Shown: one piece after another, positions 57,395-64,000 of the stretch
Layout of the letters: each line of letters begins with the position of its first letter
Position numbering within the stretch: the first letter of the stretch is position 1
Assembly (NCBI GenBank): GCA_021786095.1
Contig: JAJYNX010000018.1
Location: forward strand, 1-64,000
Source of the DNA: Actinomycetes bacterium
GTDB taxonomy: Bacteria; Actinomycetota; Acidimicrobiia; Acidimicrobiales; RAAP-2
Length of the DNA: 64,000 nucleotides
Direction of reading: 5' to 3'
The notes under the pieces: generated by a model
Databases searched by the model: none
Told to the model about the DNA's origin: nothing
What the model saw: only the letters and a program-made list of their open reading frames with translations
Program-made: the position numbers and the translations under genes

Positions 57395-58602
57395 GCTGCC
57401 AGATGTTCGTTGAGCCACGCCTGGTAGATCGCCACGAATTCACCGTCGTGGTCGAGCCCACGCTCGATCCGCGAGATCTTGGTAGGCCAGACGCCGAGGT
57501 CGTCCGACACGGTTTGCAAGGAGATGTGTGCCGATTTGCGCGCCGAGCGTAGGTCTGGTCCCACTTCCTCGTAGGCGGGGTGCTGGAGCAGCCAGAAGAC
57601 CTCGCGGGCGATGTGGCGTTTGAGGCAACGCACAACGTCACGCTTGGTCTTGCCCTCGGCGGTGCGCTTGGCCAGGTAGGTTTTGGTCTCCTCGTCGCTC
57701 ATCATCCGGATGGTGGCGATTCGCCAGAGGGCGTTGTTGGCCTGTCGATTCCCCGACCGGTTGAGGCGATGCCGGTTGGTCTGACCCGACGAGGCCAGAA
57801 TTGGCGAGACGCCGCACATGGCGGCGAAGGCCGACTCGTTGCGCAGACGATGGCAGTTCGATCCTGCGGCAACCAGCAGGATCGAGGCGACGTCGACACC
57901 AACACCCTTGGCCGCGCGCAGAGCCGGGTTAGCCTCTTGGGTCAGCGCGTCGAGGATTTCATGCAGTTCGGCCATCTCCTCGCTTAGGTCCTGGTAGCGA
58001 CGCGACAGCGTCTTGAGCGCCAAGCGAGTGGCCTCGTGAGGGTCACGCGCACTTCCCGGGCGGAACTTTGCGCACTGGGCCACCCGGTCAGCGGTCTTGT
58101 TGGGCAGTGACTCGCGCAGCGTTGGTGGCGCGGTAACAATCAAGTCCCTGATCTGTAGGGCGAGTCGGGTGCGGGTCTCGCGTGCCGAGCAGTACGCCAC
58201 GCGCAGTACCCGAATTGATTCGACGTGGTCCTCGTGGCCCTTGGGCACGACCGTGGCCTCGCCATTCAGGGCCGCCCTCGCGGCGGCCTCGGCGTCGACG
58301 GGATCGGACTTGCCGCGCTGGCGACGCATCTGGCGGTTCGGGCGGTTCACCTCCACGACCTCGACGTCGTGGGCTTGGAGGTGACGGGTGAGACCGGCAC
58401 CGTAGGAACCAGTGCCCTCGACACCGACCTTCACGAGGGTGCCGAAGCCCTCGAGCCAGCGCGTCAGCGCCGCGTAGCCCTTCGTGTTGGCCTCGAACGG
58501 TGCCGTGTCGAGGATCTTGCCTCGTTCATCCACGACGGCTGCCACGTGGACGTCCTTGTGGGTGTCAACTCCGCCGAACACGCAGAGCGGTTCTTTTGAC
58601 AT
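57391..58602 (-). CDS. IS110-family transposase with XRE-like C-terminal helix-turn-helix
   Basis: A 403-residue DEDD recombinase. The RuvC-like domain has VDTHKD near residue 13, VEGTGSYG, and KSDPVDAEAAARAAL; the C-terminal Tnp domain has GVGVDVASILLVAAGS, AAMCGVSPILASSGQ, and a conserved serine in RSGNRQANNAL. The last 60 residues, ARKSAHISLQTVSDDLG then VWPTKISRIERG, match a Cro/C1-type helix-turn-helix, not a usual part of IS110. The ATG at 58602 is used, with AGGAAGG upstream; the frame opens to 58689. Confidence 0.92.
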   Translation of the reverse strand: MSKEPLCVFGGVDTHKDVHVAAVVDERGKILDTAPFEANTKGYAALTRWLEGFGTLVKVGVEGTGSYGAGLTRHLQAHDVEVVEVNRPNRQMRRQRGKSDPVDAEAAARAALNGEATVVPKGHEDHVESIRVLRVAYCSARETRTRLALQIRDLIVTAPPTLRESLPNKTADRVAQCAKFRPGSARDPHEATRLALKTLSRRYQDLSEEMAELHEILDALTQEANPALRAAKGVGVDVASILLVAAGSNCHRLRNESAFAAMCGVSPILASSGQTNRHRLNRSGNRQANNALWRIATIRMMSDEETKTYLAKRTAEGKTKRDVVRCLKRHIAREVFWLLQHPAYEEVGPDLRSARKSAHISLQTVSDDLGVWPTKISRIERGLDHDGEFVAIYQAWLNEHLAA

Positions 58603-58804
58603 GATGGTGCTGCCTTCCTGATTGATGGGATGGCACCGCCGGCGGGTCGGCGGACAGGACACACACGGTGTTGTCAAAGCTCCTATCAAGTCACGTCCGT
58701 CCGGCCAGCTGGTGCATCCCCGGCTCGGAGTTGGGTCGAGAGTTCATACATCAAGGCACGAAGCCAGTCACACAATTCGAGTCAGACCCAACCTCTTGCC
58801 GGGG
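58603..58804 (-). ncRNA. Candidate IS110 bridge-RNA region with large hairpin
   Basis: The 200 bp upstream of the transposase have no gene. At 58718-58804 lies a large imperfect hairpin: CCCCGGC (58718-58724) pairs with GCCGGGG (58798-58804), and GTTGGGTC (58730-58737) pairs with GACCCAAC (58785-58792), around a 47-nt loop. Closer to the gene lies the second ATAGGAGCTT/TTGACA copy (58672-58686). Size and place fit the bridge RNA of IS110 elements (in the 5' non-coding end), with the repeat as a possible donor guide. No experimental support; the hairpin could belong to the IS607 left end instead. Confidence 0.35.
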
Positions 58805-58848
58805 ACCTAACCAGTATGTGTCACACCACGCCGCAAGACCATGAAGTA

Positions 58849-59430
58849 ATGAACGTGAGTGAGTGGGCCAACGTGCAAGGGGTACACCCTCAGACCGCCT
58901 ATCGGTGGTTCCGCCAGGGAACGCTGCCGATCCCCGCGCGAAAGATGGGGCGACTTGTTCTCGTCGGCGATCTCGAAACGTCACGCCCTGATGCGGGCAT
59001 GACCGCCGTCTACGCTCGCGTCTCTTCGGGCGACCAACGAGCGGACCGTGATCGTCAGGTGGCGCGTGTGAGCGTCTGGACTACGTCGAACGGCCACGCG
59101 ATCGATCGGGTGGTGACCGAAATCGGCTCTGGTCTCAACGCCAAGCGACGCACATCCCTCGCTCTTCTCACTGACCCCACCGTGACGACGATCGTGGTCG
59201 AGCACCGGGACCGCTTCGCCAGGTTTGGCTCCGAGTACGCCGCCGCTTCAGCAGGGGCCAACGGACGACGACTCGTCGTGGTGGACGACACAGACGTCGA
59301 CGACGACCTCGTTCGTGATTTGACCGAGGTGCTGACGTCGCTCTGCGCTCGCCTCTACGGTCGTCGTGCGCACGCCCACCGAGCGGCGACAGCGTTGGCG
59401 GCAGCGCAGGGGTCCGACGATGCCGCGTAG
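58849..59430 (+). CDS. tnpA: IS607 serine recombinase (TnpA)
   Basis: Catalyses IS607 transposition through a phosphoserine intermediate. The 193-residue protein opens with a MerR-like helix-turn-helix (MNVSEWANVQGVHPQTAYRWFRQG) and continues with the resolvase domain: YARVSSGDQ with the catalytic serine (59/60), EIGSGLNAKR, and VEHRDRFARFG. ATG 58849 is preferred because family members begin at this point; ATG 58816 in the same frame is an alternative. It overlaps the probable original tnpB start by 11 bp. Confidence 0.9.
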   Translation: MNVSEWANVQGVHPQTAYRWFRQGTLPIPARKMGRLVLVGDLETSRPDAGMTAVYARVSSGDQRADRDRQVARVSVWTTSNGHAIDRVVTEIGSGLNAKRRTSLALLTDPTVTTIVVEHRDRFARFGSEYAAASAGANGRRLVVVDDTDVDDDLVRDLTEVLTSLCARLYGRRAHAHRAATALAAAQGSDDAA

Positions 59431-60783
59431 GTACGCCCACCCGAGGGCCAGATCATTCAGGCGTTCACCTTCGCGCTCGATCCCACGGGCGAACAGTCAG
59501 TCCAGATCGCCCGATTCTTCGGCGCTCGCCGCAAGGCCTTCAACTGGACGCTCGCTCAGATCACGGACGACCTCGAGCACTACCGCGAGACCGGTGAATC
59601 GCGCCCCGCGCCCTCGTTCTACTCGATGCGCAAAGCTTGGAACGCCGAGAAGGACACGGTCTGCGTCAACGACGCCACCGGTGAGGTCTGGTGGCGAGAG
59701 GTCTCCAAGGAGGTCGTCGCCGACGGTGTCAAGGGCGCCGCCGACGCCTACTGGCGCTGGCTGCAGTCACGTGCGGGCACGATCAAAGGTCGCACCGTCG
59801 GCTTCCCCCGGTTCAAGAAGCGTGGCCGGGACCGCGATCGCTTCTCCTTCAGTACCGGCCCCATGCGCCTCGAAGCCGACCGGCGTCACCTCACGCTCCC
59901 GGTGCTCGGGACCCTGCGCACCCACGAGAACACCCGACGCCTCGAACGGCTCATCGCCCTCGATCGAGCGAAGATCCTCGGGGTTACGGTCTCACGCCAG
60001 GGAGAGCGGATCGTCGCCGCCGTCAGAGTCTCGGTCACTCGCCCCCAGCAACCTGGTGTCGCGCAACCCGACTCGGTGGTCGGCATTGACGTGGGGGTGC
60101 GCAGACTGGCGACGGTCGCCACCACTAGCGAAGTGATCGGTACGCTCGCCAACCCTAGGGCCCTCGAGCACCGACTGGGCGAGTTGCGATGTCTCCAGCG
60201 CCAACGGGCTCGTCGAACCCGTGGTTCACGCCAATCCAAAGAGACCGCCACCAGGATCGCCCGCCTGCACGCGCAGGTGGCACACCTACGCCGTCACACC
60301 ATCCACGTCTTCACCACATCTCTCGCCAAGACCCACGGCGTGATCGTGGTCGAAGGACTGAATGCGGCGTCACTGCTGCAACAGAAAGGTCTACCCGGCG
60401 CGCGTTCGCACCAGCGGGGCCTCTCCGACGCGGCACTCGGGGAGATCCGCCGTCAGCTTCGCTACAAGTGCCCCTGGTACGGGTCCACGTTGATCGAAGC
60501 CGACAAGTTCTTTCCTTCTTCAAAGACGTTCCACGCCTGTGGTCACGTCCAAGCCATTGGCTGGTTGGAGCACTGGACCTGTGAAGAGTGCAGCTCTTCG
60601 CACCAGCGCGACGACAACGCCGCCATCAATCTCGCCCGTTGGGCGAGCCTGGGTTCAGTTGGAGCCCCGGTGAAGCGTGGAGCCGAGCATCAGACTGAGT
60701 CTCACTCAGCGGCTGGCGATGACACGCGGAAGGGAACTCCGGCGCTCGTCGGGCCGAACAACTCCGTGAGGAGTGCAGCATGA
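59420..60783 (+). CDS. tnpB: TnpB RNA-guided endonuclease homologue, probably frameshifted
   Basis: Ancestor-type of Cas12; cuts DNA guided by an RNA from the element's right end. The expected start ATG 59420 (MPRRYAHP) is in a different frame from the body; the body frame (EGQIIQAFTFALDPTGEQ...) joins it if one base is missing near 59445. The first in-frame ATG is 59626, which would remove about 65 N-terminal residues. Numbering from that Met, RuvC residues D155 (VGIDVGVRR), E243 (VVEGLN) and D329 (QRDDNAA) are intact, but the zinc ribbon reads F302-x2-C305...C319-x2-C322, so one cysteine is replaced by Phe. Either a decaying gene or one using frameshifting. Confidence 0.8.
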
Positions 60784-60830
60784 GTGGACTCACTAGAGGC
60801 ACTCGGTTGCAACGGCGTAGTAGCGTCGTC
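60660..60830 (+). ncRNA. Candidate omega RNA overlapping the tnpB 3' end
   Basis: The last tnpB codons and the following bases are rich in small hairpins: AGCCG...CGGCT around CTGAGT-CTC-ACTCAG (60681-60714), and ACTCC-GTGA-GGAGT (60761-60774). TnpB guide RNAs are made from exactly this overlap and the right end, with the guide taken from the flank. The exact ends are unknown. Confidence 0.35.
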
Positions 60831-60838
60831 GTAGGTCG

Positions 60839-60916
60839 CGGGGCGTAGCGCAGCTTGGTTAGCGCGCGTGCTTTGGGAGCACGAGGTCCCCGGTTCGAAT
60901 CCGGGCGCCCCGACCA
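60839..60916 (+). tRNA. tRNA-Pro (anticodon TGG)
   Basis: Complete cloverleaf: acceptor CGGGGCG (60839-60845) with CGCCCCG (60906-60912), D stem GCGC/GCGC, anticodon stem CGTGC/GCACG with loop TTTGGGA giving TGG, T arm CCCGG-TTCGAAT-CCGGG, discriminator A and encoded CCA (60914-60916). Decodes CCA/CCG proline codons. The IS607 element ends within about 55 bp upstream. Confidence 0.96.
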
Positions 60917-61010
60917 GGTTGGCACCCGCGAGTCGGGGACGCCATTACCGCGTGCGCGGCGCACGATGGTGGCCGAGCCACGCGCTCACCGACCACCCGC
61001 TGAGTGAGTG

Positions 61011-61027
61011 AGCCCCTCGCGAGGGCT
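61011..61027 (-). terminator. Candidate hairpin after the potC-like gene
   Basis: AGCCCCTCGCGAGGGCT contains the perfect palindrome CCCTCGCGAGGG and lies 1-2 bases past the permease stop on the minus strand. No T-run. The rest of 60917-61010 shows nothing I can assign. Confidence 0.35.
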
Positions 61028-61028
61028 A

Positions 61029-61892
61029 TCAGGTCCCCTTGCGGCCGATCACCAAGCTCGACAGCGCCAGGATGATACCCACCGAGAAGATCACGGTTCC
61101 GAACACGAAGACCTGCGGTGGAATTCCCACGCGGGTCGAGGCGTAGATCAGCACCGGAAAGGGCGAACTCGTACCGCTGACGAAGTTCGACGTGATGAAG
61201 TCGTCGATCGACAGGGCGAAGGCCATCAGCGCCCCCGCTAAGACGCCCGGCATGATCATCGGCAGCGTGACCCGACGAAAGGTGGTGAGCGGACCAGCCC
61301 CCAGGTCGTACGACGCCTCCTCCAGCGAACGATCGAAGCCGGCGAGTCGCGCGCGCACCGTGACCGCCACGTAGGCAATGCAGAACATCACGTGGGCCAG
61401 CACCAACGTCAAGAAACCGCGCCCGATGTTGAACGTGACGAAGAGCCCCAGCAACGAGGCACCCATCACGATCTCCGGCGCGGCGATGTTGATGAACAGG
61501 ACCTGCTCGATGACCCCCTTGCCGTGGAACTGCTTGGGCCGATAGCGCACCAGGGCCATGGCCAGCAGCGTGCCGAGGATGGTGGAGATAGCGGTCGCGA
61601 TCAGGGCGAGGCGAATCGACAGCCAGAACGACGCGCTGAGCCCGGGTGCGCCGTTCCACTCGTGGTACCACAGGGTCGTGAACCCGTTCCACGAGAAGCT
61701 CACCTGCGGCACGCCGCCGACGGATTTGTTGAAGCTGTACACGAACATCACCGCGATGGGGAAGACCAGGTACGCGATCACCAGCCACGAGTACGTGGGG
61801 AGGACGAAGCGTCCCCAGTGGCGCGGACGCCGCTCGGGTGGTGCCGCCGTCACGGGCGCGTCGGGGACGACGGGGGCGGTCAGCACGCTCAT
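61029..61892 (-). CDS. potC: Polyamine-type ABC transporter permease (PotC-like)
   Basis: Inner-membrane permease of 287 residues with six helices and the EAA loop EEASYDLGAGPLTTFRRVTLPMIMPG that docks the ATPase. Sequence style matches spermidine/putrescine PotC (SIDDFITSNFVSG). ATG start overlaps the upstream permease stop (ATGA). No ATPase gene (potA) is in the window; it may lie beyond the right edge or elsewhere. Confidence 0.9.
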   Translation of the reverse strand: MSVLTAPVVPDAPVTAAPPERRPRHWGRFVLPTYSWLVIAYLVFPIAVMFVYSFNKSVGGVPQVSFSWNGFTTLWYHEWNGAPGLSASFWLSIRLALIATAISTILGTLLAMALVRYRPKQFHGKGVIEQVLFINIAAPEIVMGASLLGLFVTFNIGRGFLTLVLAHVMFCIAYVAVTVRARLAGFDRSLEEASYDLGAGPLTTFRRVTLPMIMPGVLAGALMAFALSIDDFITSNFVSGTSSPFPVLIYASTRVGIPPQVFVFGTVIFSVGIILALSSLVIGRKGT

Positions 61893-62806
61893 AGGTACTC
61901 CTCAATGGACCGCGATCCCAGCACTCTGGCGTACAACCAGATCCCCAGCAGCGAGATCACCAGCAGCACCACCGACAGCGACGAGCCCGCCGCGTAGTCG
62001 CCCGTCACGAGGAAGGTGTTCTGGATCACCGTGCCGATCATCGTGCTGGAGGTTCCGCCCAGGATCTGCTGGTTCACGTAGTCGCCGAAGGCGGGGATGA
62101 AGGTCAGCAGGAACGCCGCGAAGATGCCCGGTATCGAGAGAGGCAGGATCACGCGCTGGAAGGCCTCGCGCCGTGACGCGTAGAGGTCGTAGGCGGCCTC
62201 GAGCACACGCCGATCGATCCTCTCGAGCGCCACGTACAGCGGCAGCGCGGTGAAGGGCAGGTAGTTGTACGACAGGCCCGCGATCACCGCGTACCCCGTG
62301 CCCAGAATGTGGAAGTTCGACGAGATGAGATGCGCGTGGCGCAGGAAGGTCATGAAGAACCCGTTGTCGGAGAGGATGAACTCCCACACCAGCGTGCGGA
62401 TCACGAACGACACGAAGAACGGCACCAGGAGCATCATCAGGAAGAAGTTCTTCTTGCGCCCGCCATGGAAGGCGATCCAGTAGGCGATCGGGAACGACAC
62501 GACCAGGTCCACGACCGTCGCCGCCGCCGCGTACTCGAGGCTCGTGATGAACTGGGAGTGGTAGAGGCTCACCTGGTGGGGCAACTCGCCCCAACTCCAC
62601 GTCATATAGCACACCCCCGAGGCGGGGTTGCACGTCTTGAGCGACAGCGACAGCATGATCGCCAACGGGACGATGAACAGCAGCGCCAGCCACACCACCG
62701 CCGGAAGGCTCAGGAGGTACGGCGCCAGGCGCTTTCCCCACGACCCCCGGCGGTGGTGCGCCTGCGCTAGGCCCCCTGGATGATCGGCATGAACAGGTTG
62801 GTCCAC
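61889..62806 (-). CDS. potB: Polyamine-type ABC transporter permease (PotB-like)
   Basis: A 305-residue permease with six helices and the EAA loop LEAAYDLYASRREAFQRVILPLSIPG; GDYVNQQILGG fits the PotB subfamily. The only usable start is GTG 62806, which overlaps the binding-protein gene by 40 bp; no start codon occurs between that gene's stop and the first helix. Confidence 0.9.
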   Translation of the reverse strand: MDQPVHADHPGGLAQAHHRRGSWGKRLAPYLLSLPAVVWLALLFIVPLAIMLSLSLKTCNPASGVCYMTWSWGELPHQVSLYHSQFITSLEYAAAATVVDLVVSFPIAYWIAFHGGRKKNFFLMMLLVPFFVSFVIRTLVWEFILSDNGFFMTFLRHAHLISSNFHILGTGYAVIAGLSYNYLPFTALPLYVALERIDRRVLEAAYDLYASRREAFQRVILPLSIPGIFAAFLLTFIPAFGDYVNQQILGGTSSTMIGTVIQNTFLVTGDYAAGSSLSVVLLVISLLGIWLYARVLGSRSIEEYL

Positions 62807-64000
62807 GTGTTGATTTCCTCTTGGTTCTTGAACTGGTAGTAGGTCTTGGTCAGTGCCGCCTCGCGACCCGACGGGAAGACCAGAGGAGAATCAGCCGTCG
62901 CCGTCGTCGGCAGCCCGATCTCGGGCTTGAGCGACGCCAACGCGGCCTTGTTCCAACTCGTGGGGTGCAGGAGCTGCTGCTTGGCGCTCGGCACCGGGCA
63001 GATGTAGTCGTTGTAGTACTCGACCACCGACTGGGTGACGGGGCTGTAGTAGTAGTCCATCAACGTCATGGCGTCCTTGGGGTTCTTCGCGTAGAGCGGG
63101 ATGCACATGTTGTCGGTCCACATCATGAGCCCCTCCTTGGGGATCATCAGGACGAGGTCCTTGTACTTGGCGCTCAGGTTCGCCTGGTAGATGTCCCCGG
63201 AGTAGGCCTGGGAGACCCAGACGTCGCCGTTCTTCAGGTGCTGGATGTAACTCTGGTCGTAGTAGGCGGCCACGATGCCGTCGCTCTTCTGCTTCTGCAA
63301 CAGCGTCGCCGCCTTGGACCAGTCCTTCTCCGTCGACGACGCCGGCTCGATGCCCAGGGCGAGCAGGCCCACGCTGCCGAGCTCGAAGGGGTCGCTCAGC
63401 ATGCCGACCCGTCCGGCGTACTTCTTGTCGAACAGGATGTGCACGCTGTCGCCGGGGTCCTTGACCTGCTTGGAGTTGTAGGCCACCGACGTCCAGCCCG
63501 ACTGCCACGCCATGGTGTACTTGTTGCCCCGGTCCCACGCCGGGTTCTTCACGAGCGGGCCCGCGTACTTGTTGAAGTTGGACATCATCGAGTGATCGAG
63601 CGGGATCAGCCAGCCCAGCTCCATGAGGTAGCCCAGCGGCGGGTTGTTGTTGGTCATGACGACGATGTCGTAGCCGGTGTACTGGCTCGCGGCGAGCGAG
63701 GGACGGATCTTGGCGTAGAAGGACGTGTTGTCGTCGATCACCTGGAAGTAGTTCACCTTGATGTTCGTCGTCTTGGTGAAGTGCTCGAGCGACGGGTACT
63801 TGCCGTTCAGCGTGTCGATGTAGAGTGGCCAGTTGGCGAAGTTCACCGTGTGGTGCAGCTTCTGCTTCTTCCACCACGTCGGGTTGCCCACCTTCGCGTT
63901 GGGCAGCGACGCTCCCGAGGCGGCACCCGACGCGAGGAACAGCGAGGCGGCGATGCCCCCACCGGCCACACCGAGCGCCTGGCGCCTTGTCAGGCGCGGC
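62767..64000 (-). CDS. potD: Extracellular solute-binding protein, polyamine type (PotD-like), 5' end beyond window
   Basis: At least 411 residues are visible; the start lies past the right edge. The first visible residues are PRLTRRQALGVAGGGIAASL, a twin-arginine signal (TRRQALG) followed by a hydrophobic stretch and ASGAASG cleavage-type region, so it is exported folded. The mature part has the bacterial extracellular-solute-binding fold: NWPLYIDTLNG, YDIVVMTNNN, LDHSMMSNFNKY, WTDNMCIPLYAKNPKDAMTLMDYYYSP. The last is typical of PotD/PotF. It is the first gene of the potD-potB-potC run. Confidence 0.9.
   Translation of the reverse strand, partial: PRLTRRQALGVAGGGIAASLFLASGAASGASLPNAKVGNPTWWKKQKLHHTVNFANWPLYIDTLNGKYPSLEHFTKTTNIKVNYFQVIDDNTSFYAKIRPSLAASQYTGYDIVVMTNNNPPLGYLMELGWLIPLDHSMMSNFNKYAGPLVKNPAWDRGNKYTMAWQSGWTSVAYNSKQVKDPGDSVHILFDKKYAGRVGMLSDPFELGSVGLLALGIEPASSTEKDWSKAATLLQKQKSDGIVAAYYDQSYIQHLKNGDVWVSQAYSGDIYQANLSAKYKDLVLMIPKEGLMMWTDNMCIPLYAKNPKDAMTLMDYYYSPVTQSVVEYYNDYICPVPSAKQQLLHPTSWNKAALASLKPEIGLPTTATADSPLVFPSGREAALTKTYYQFKNQEEINTWTNLFMPIIQGA

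Larger units (their letters stand above)
57376..58804 (-). mobile_element. IS110-family insertion sequence (boundaries approximate)
   Basis: A single-transposase element with no terminal inverted repeats, as in IS110. A 10-bp sequence AAGCTCCTAT (plus strand) occurs at 57376-57385, just past the transposase stop, and again at 58677-58686 in the region before its start. Either these mark the ends (about 1.3 kb) or the second copy lies inside a longer left end reaching about 58804. The start codon is 75-200 bp from the left boundary depending on which is right. Confidence 0.75.
58816..60838 (+). mobile_element. IS607-family element (recombinase + TnpB), boundaries approximate
   Basis: Serine recombinase and TnpB genes in tandem, same strand, overlapping, which is the IS607 layout. 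IS607 has no inverted repeats or target duplication, so ends cannot be read; the limits given are the first possible start codon and the base before the tRNA gene. It lies directly beside the IS110 element. Confidence 0.75.

Noticed and set aside
58630..58848. Upstream extension of the IS607 recombinase frame
   Set aside because: It runs through the large hairpin and the IS110 left end; family members begin at MNVSEWA.
60784..60838. A promoter for tRNA-Pro using TTGCAA at 60807-60812
   Set aside because: The only spaced -10-like hexamer would put the start inside the tRNA, so the pair is not convincing.
60839..60916. A tRNA-derived attachment-site duplication marking an integrated genomic island
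   Set aside because: I found no second copy of the tRNA 3' end in the window and no phage-type integrase next to it.

Overview
The window is a contiguous piece of a GC-rich bacterial chromosome, almost entirely coding and mostly on the minus strand. Gene content and order point to Actinomycetota. Evidence includes the rimP-nusA-ylxR-infB-rbfA-truB-ribF and rpsB-tsf-pyrH-frr-cdsA-dxr-rseP-ispG-proS blocks, an MtrA/MtrB-like two-component system followed by a GerMN lipoprotein, a class II DAHP synthase, a mycothiol-type DinB-fold protein, and L21/L27 next to an RNase E/G. The archaeal-type short prolyl-tRNA synthetase and heavy use of GTG/TTG starts suggest a deep-branching class such as Acidimicrobiia. 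That placement is inference; no 16S gene is present.

Layout. 1-9.6 kb: the first codons of a probable homoserine kinase, ftsK, a plus-strand siderophore-interacting protein, RNase J, dapA, dapB and a YfhO-like membrane protein. 9.6-19.6 kb: the RNA-metabolism and translation block pnp, rpsO, ribF, truB, rbfA, infB, ylxR, nusA, rimP. 19.6-29.2 kb: a tightly packed nine-gene run from rpsB down to proS that ends in a strong intrinsic terminator at 19591-19620. 29.3-35.6 kb: xerC, then a plus-strand response regulator/histidine kinase/lipoprotein trio, a minus-strand nadD/small membrane protein/rsfS trio and a plus-strand DAHP synthase. 35.5-43.7 kb: histidine phosphatase, VWA protein, MoxR ATPase, proA, proB, obg and a class III aminotransferase. 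43.9-51.3 kb: plus-strand HU, then minus-strand rpmA, rplU, RNase E/G, and the rod-shape cluster PBP2-mreD-mreC-mreB. 51.4-57.3 kb: ndk, folC, clpX, clpP, tig and a mycothiol-dependent-type enzyme. 57.4-60.8 kb: an accessory island with an IS110-family element (minus) back to back with an IS607-family element (plus; serine recombinase plus TnpB), ending just before a tRNA-Pro(TGG). 61.0-64.0 kb: a polyamine-type ABC transporter (permeases and the substrate-binding protein, cut by the window edge).

Most genes are core housekeeping, and many are coupled by ATGA/GTGA or similar overlaps. The parts least explained by textbook annotation are: the IS110/IS607 island and its candidate non-coding RNAs; a TnpB with an apparent one-base frameshift and a lost zinc-finger cysteine; a ylxR gene whose best start is ATA; a 59-residue membrane peptide between nadD and rsfS; an unusual acidic N-terminal extension on CdsA; and repeat-coded tails on S2, PNPase and PBP2. 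I see no CRISPR array, prophage or replication origin.
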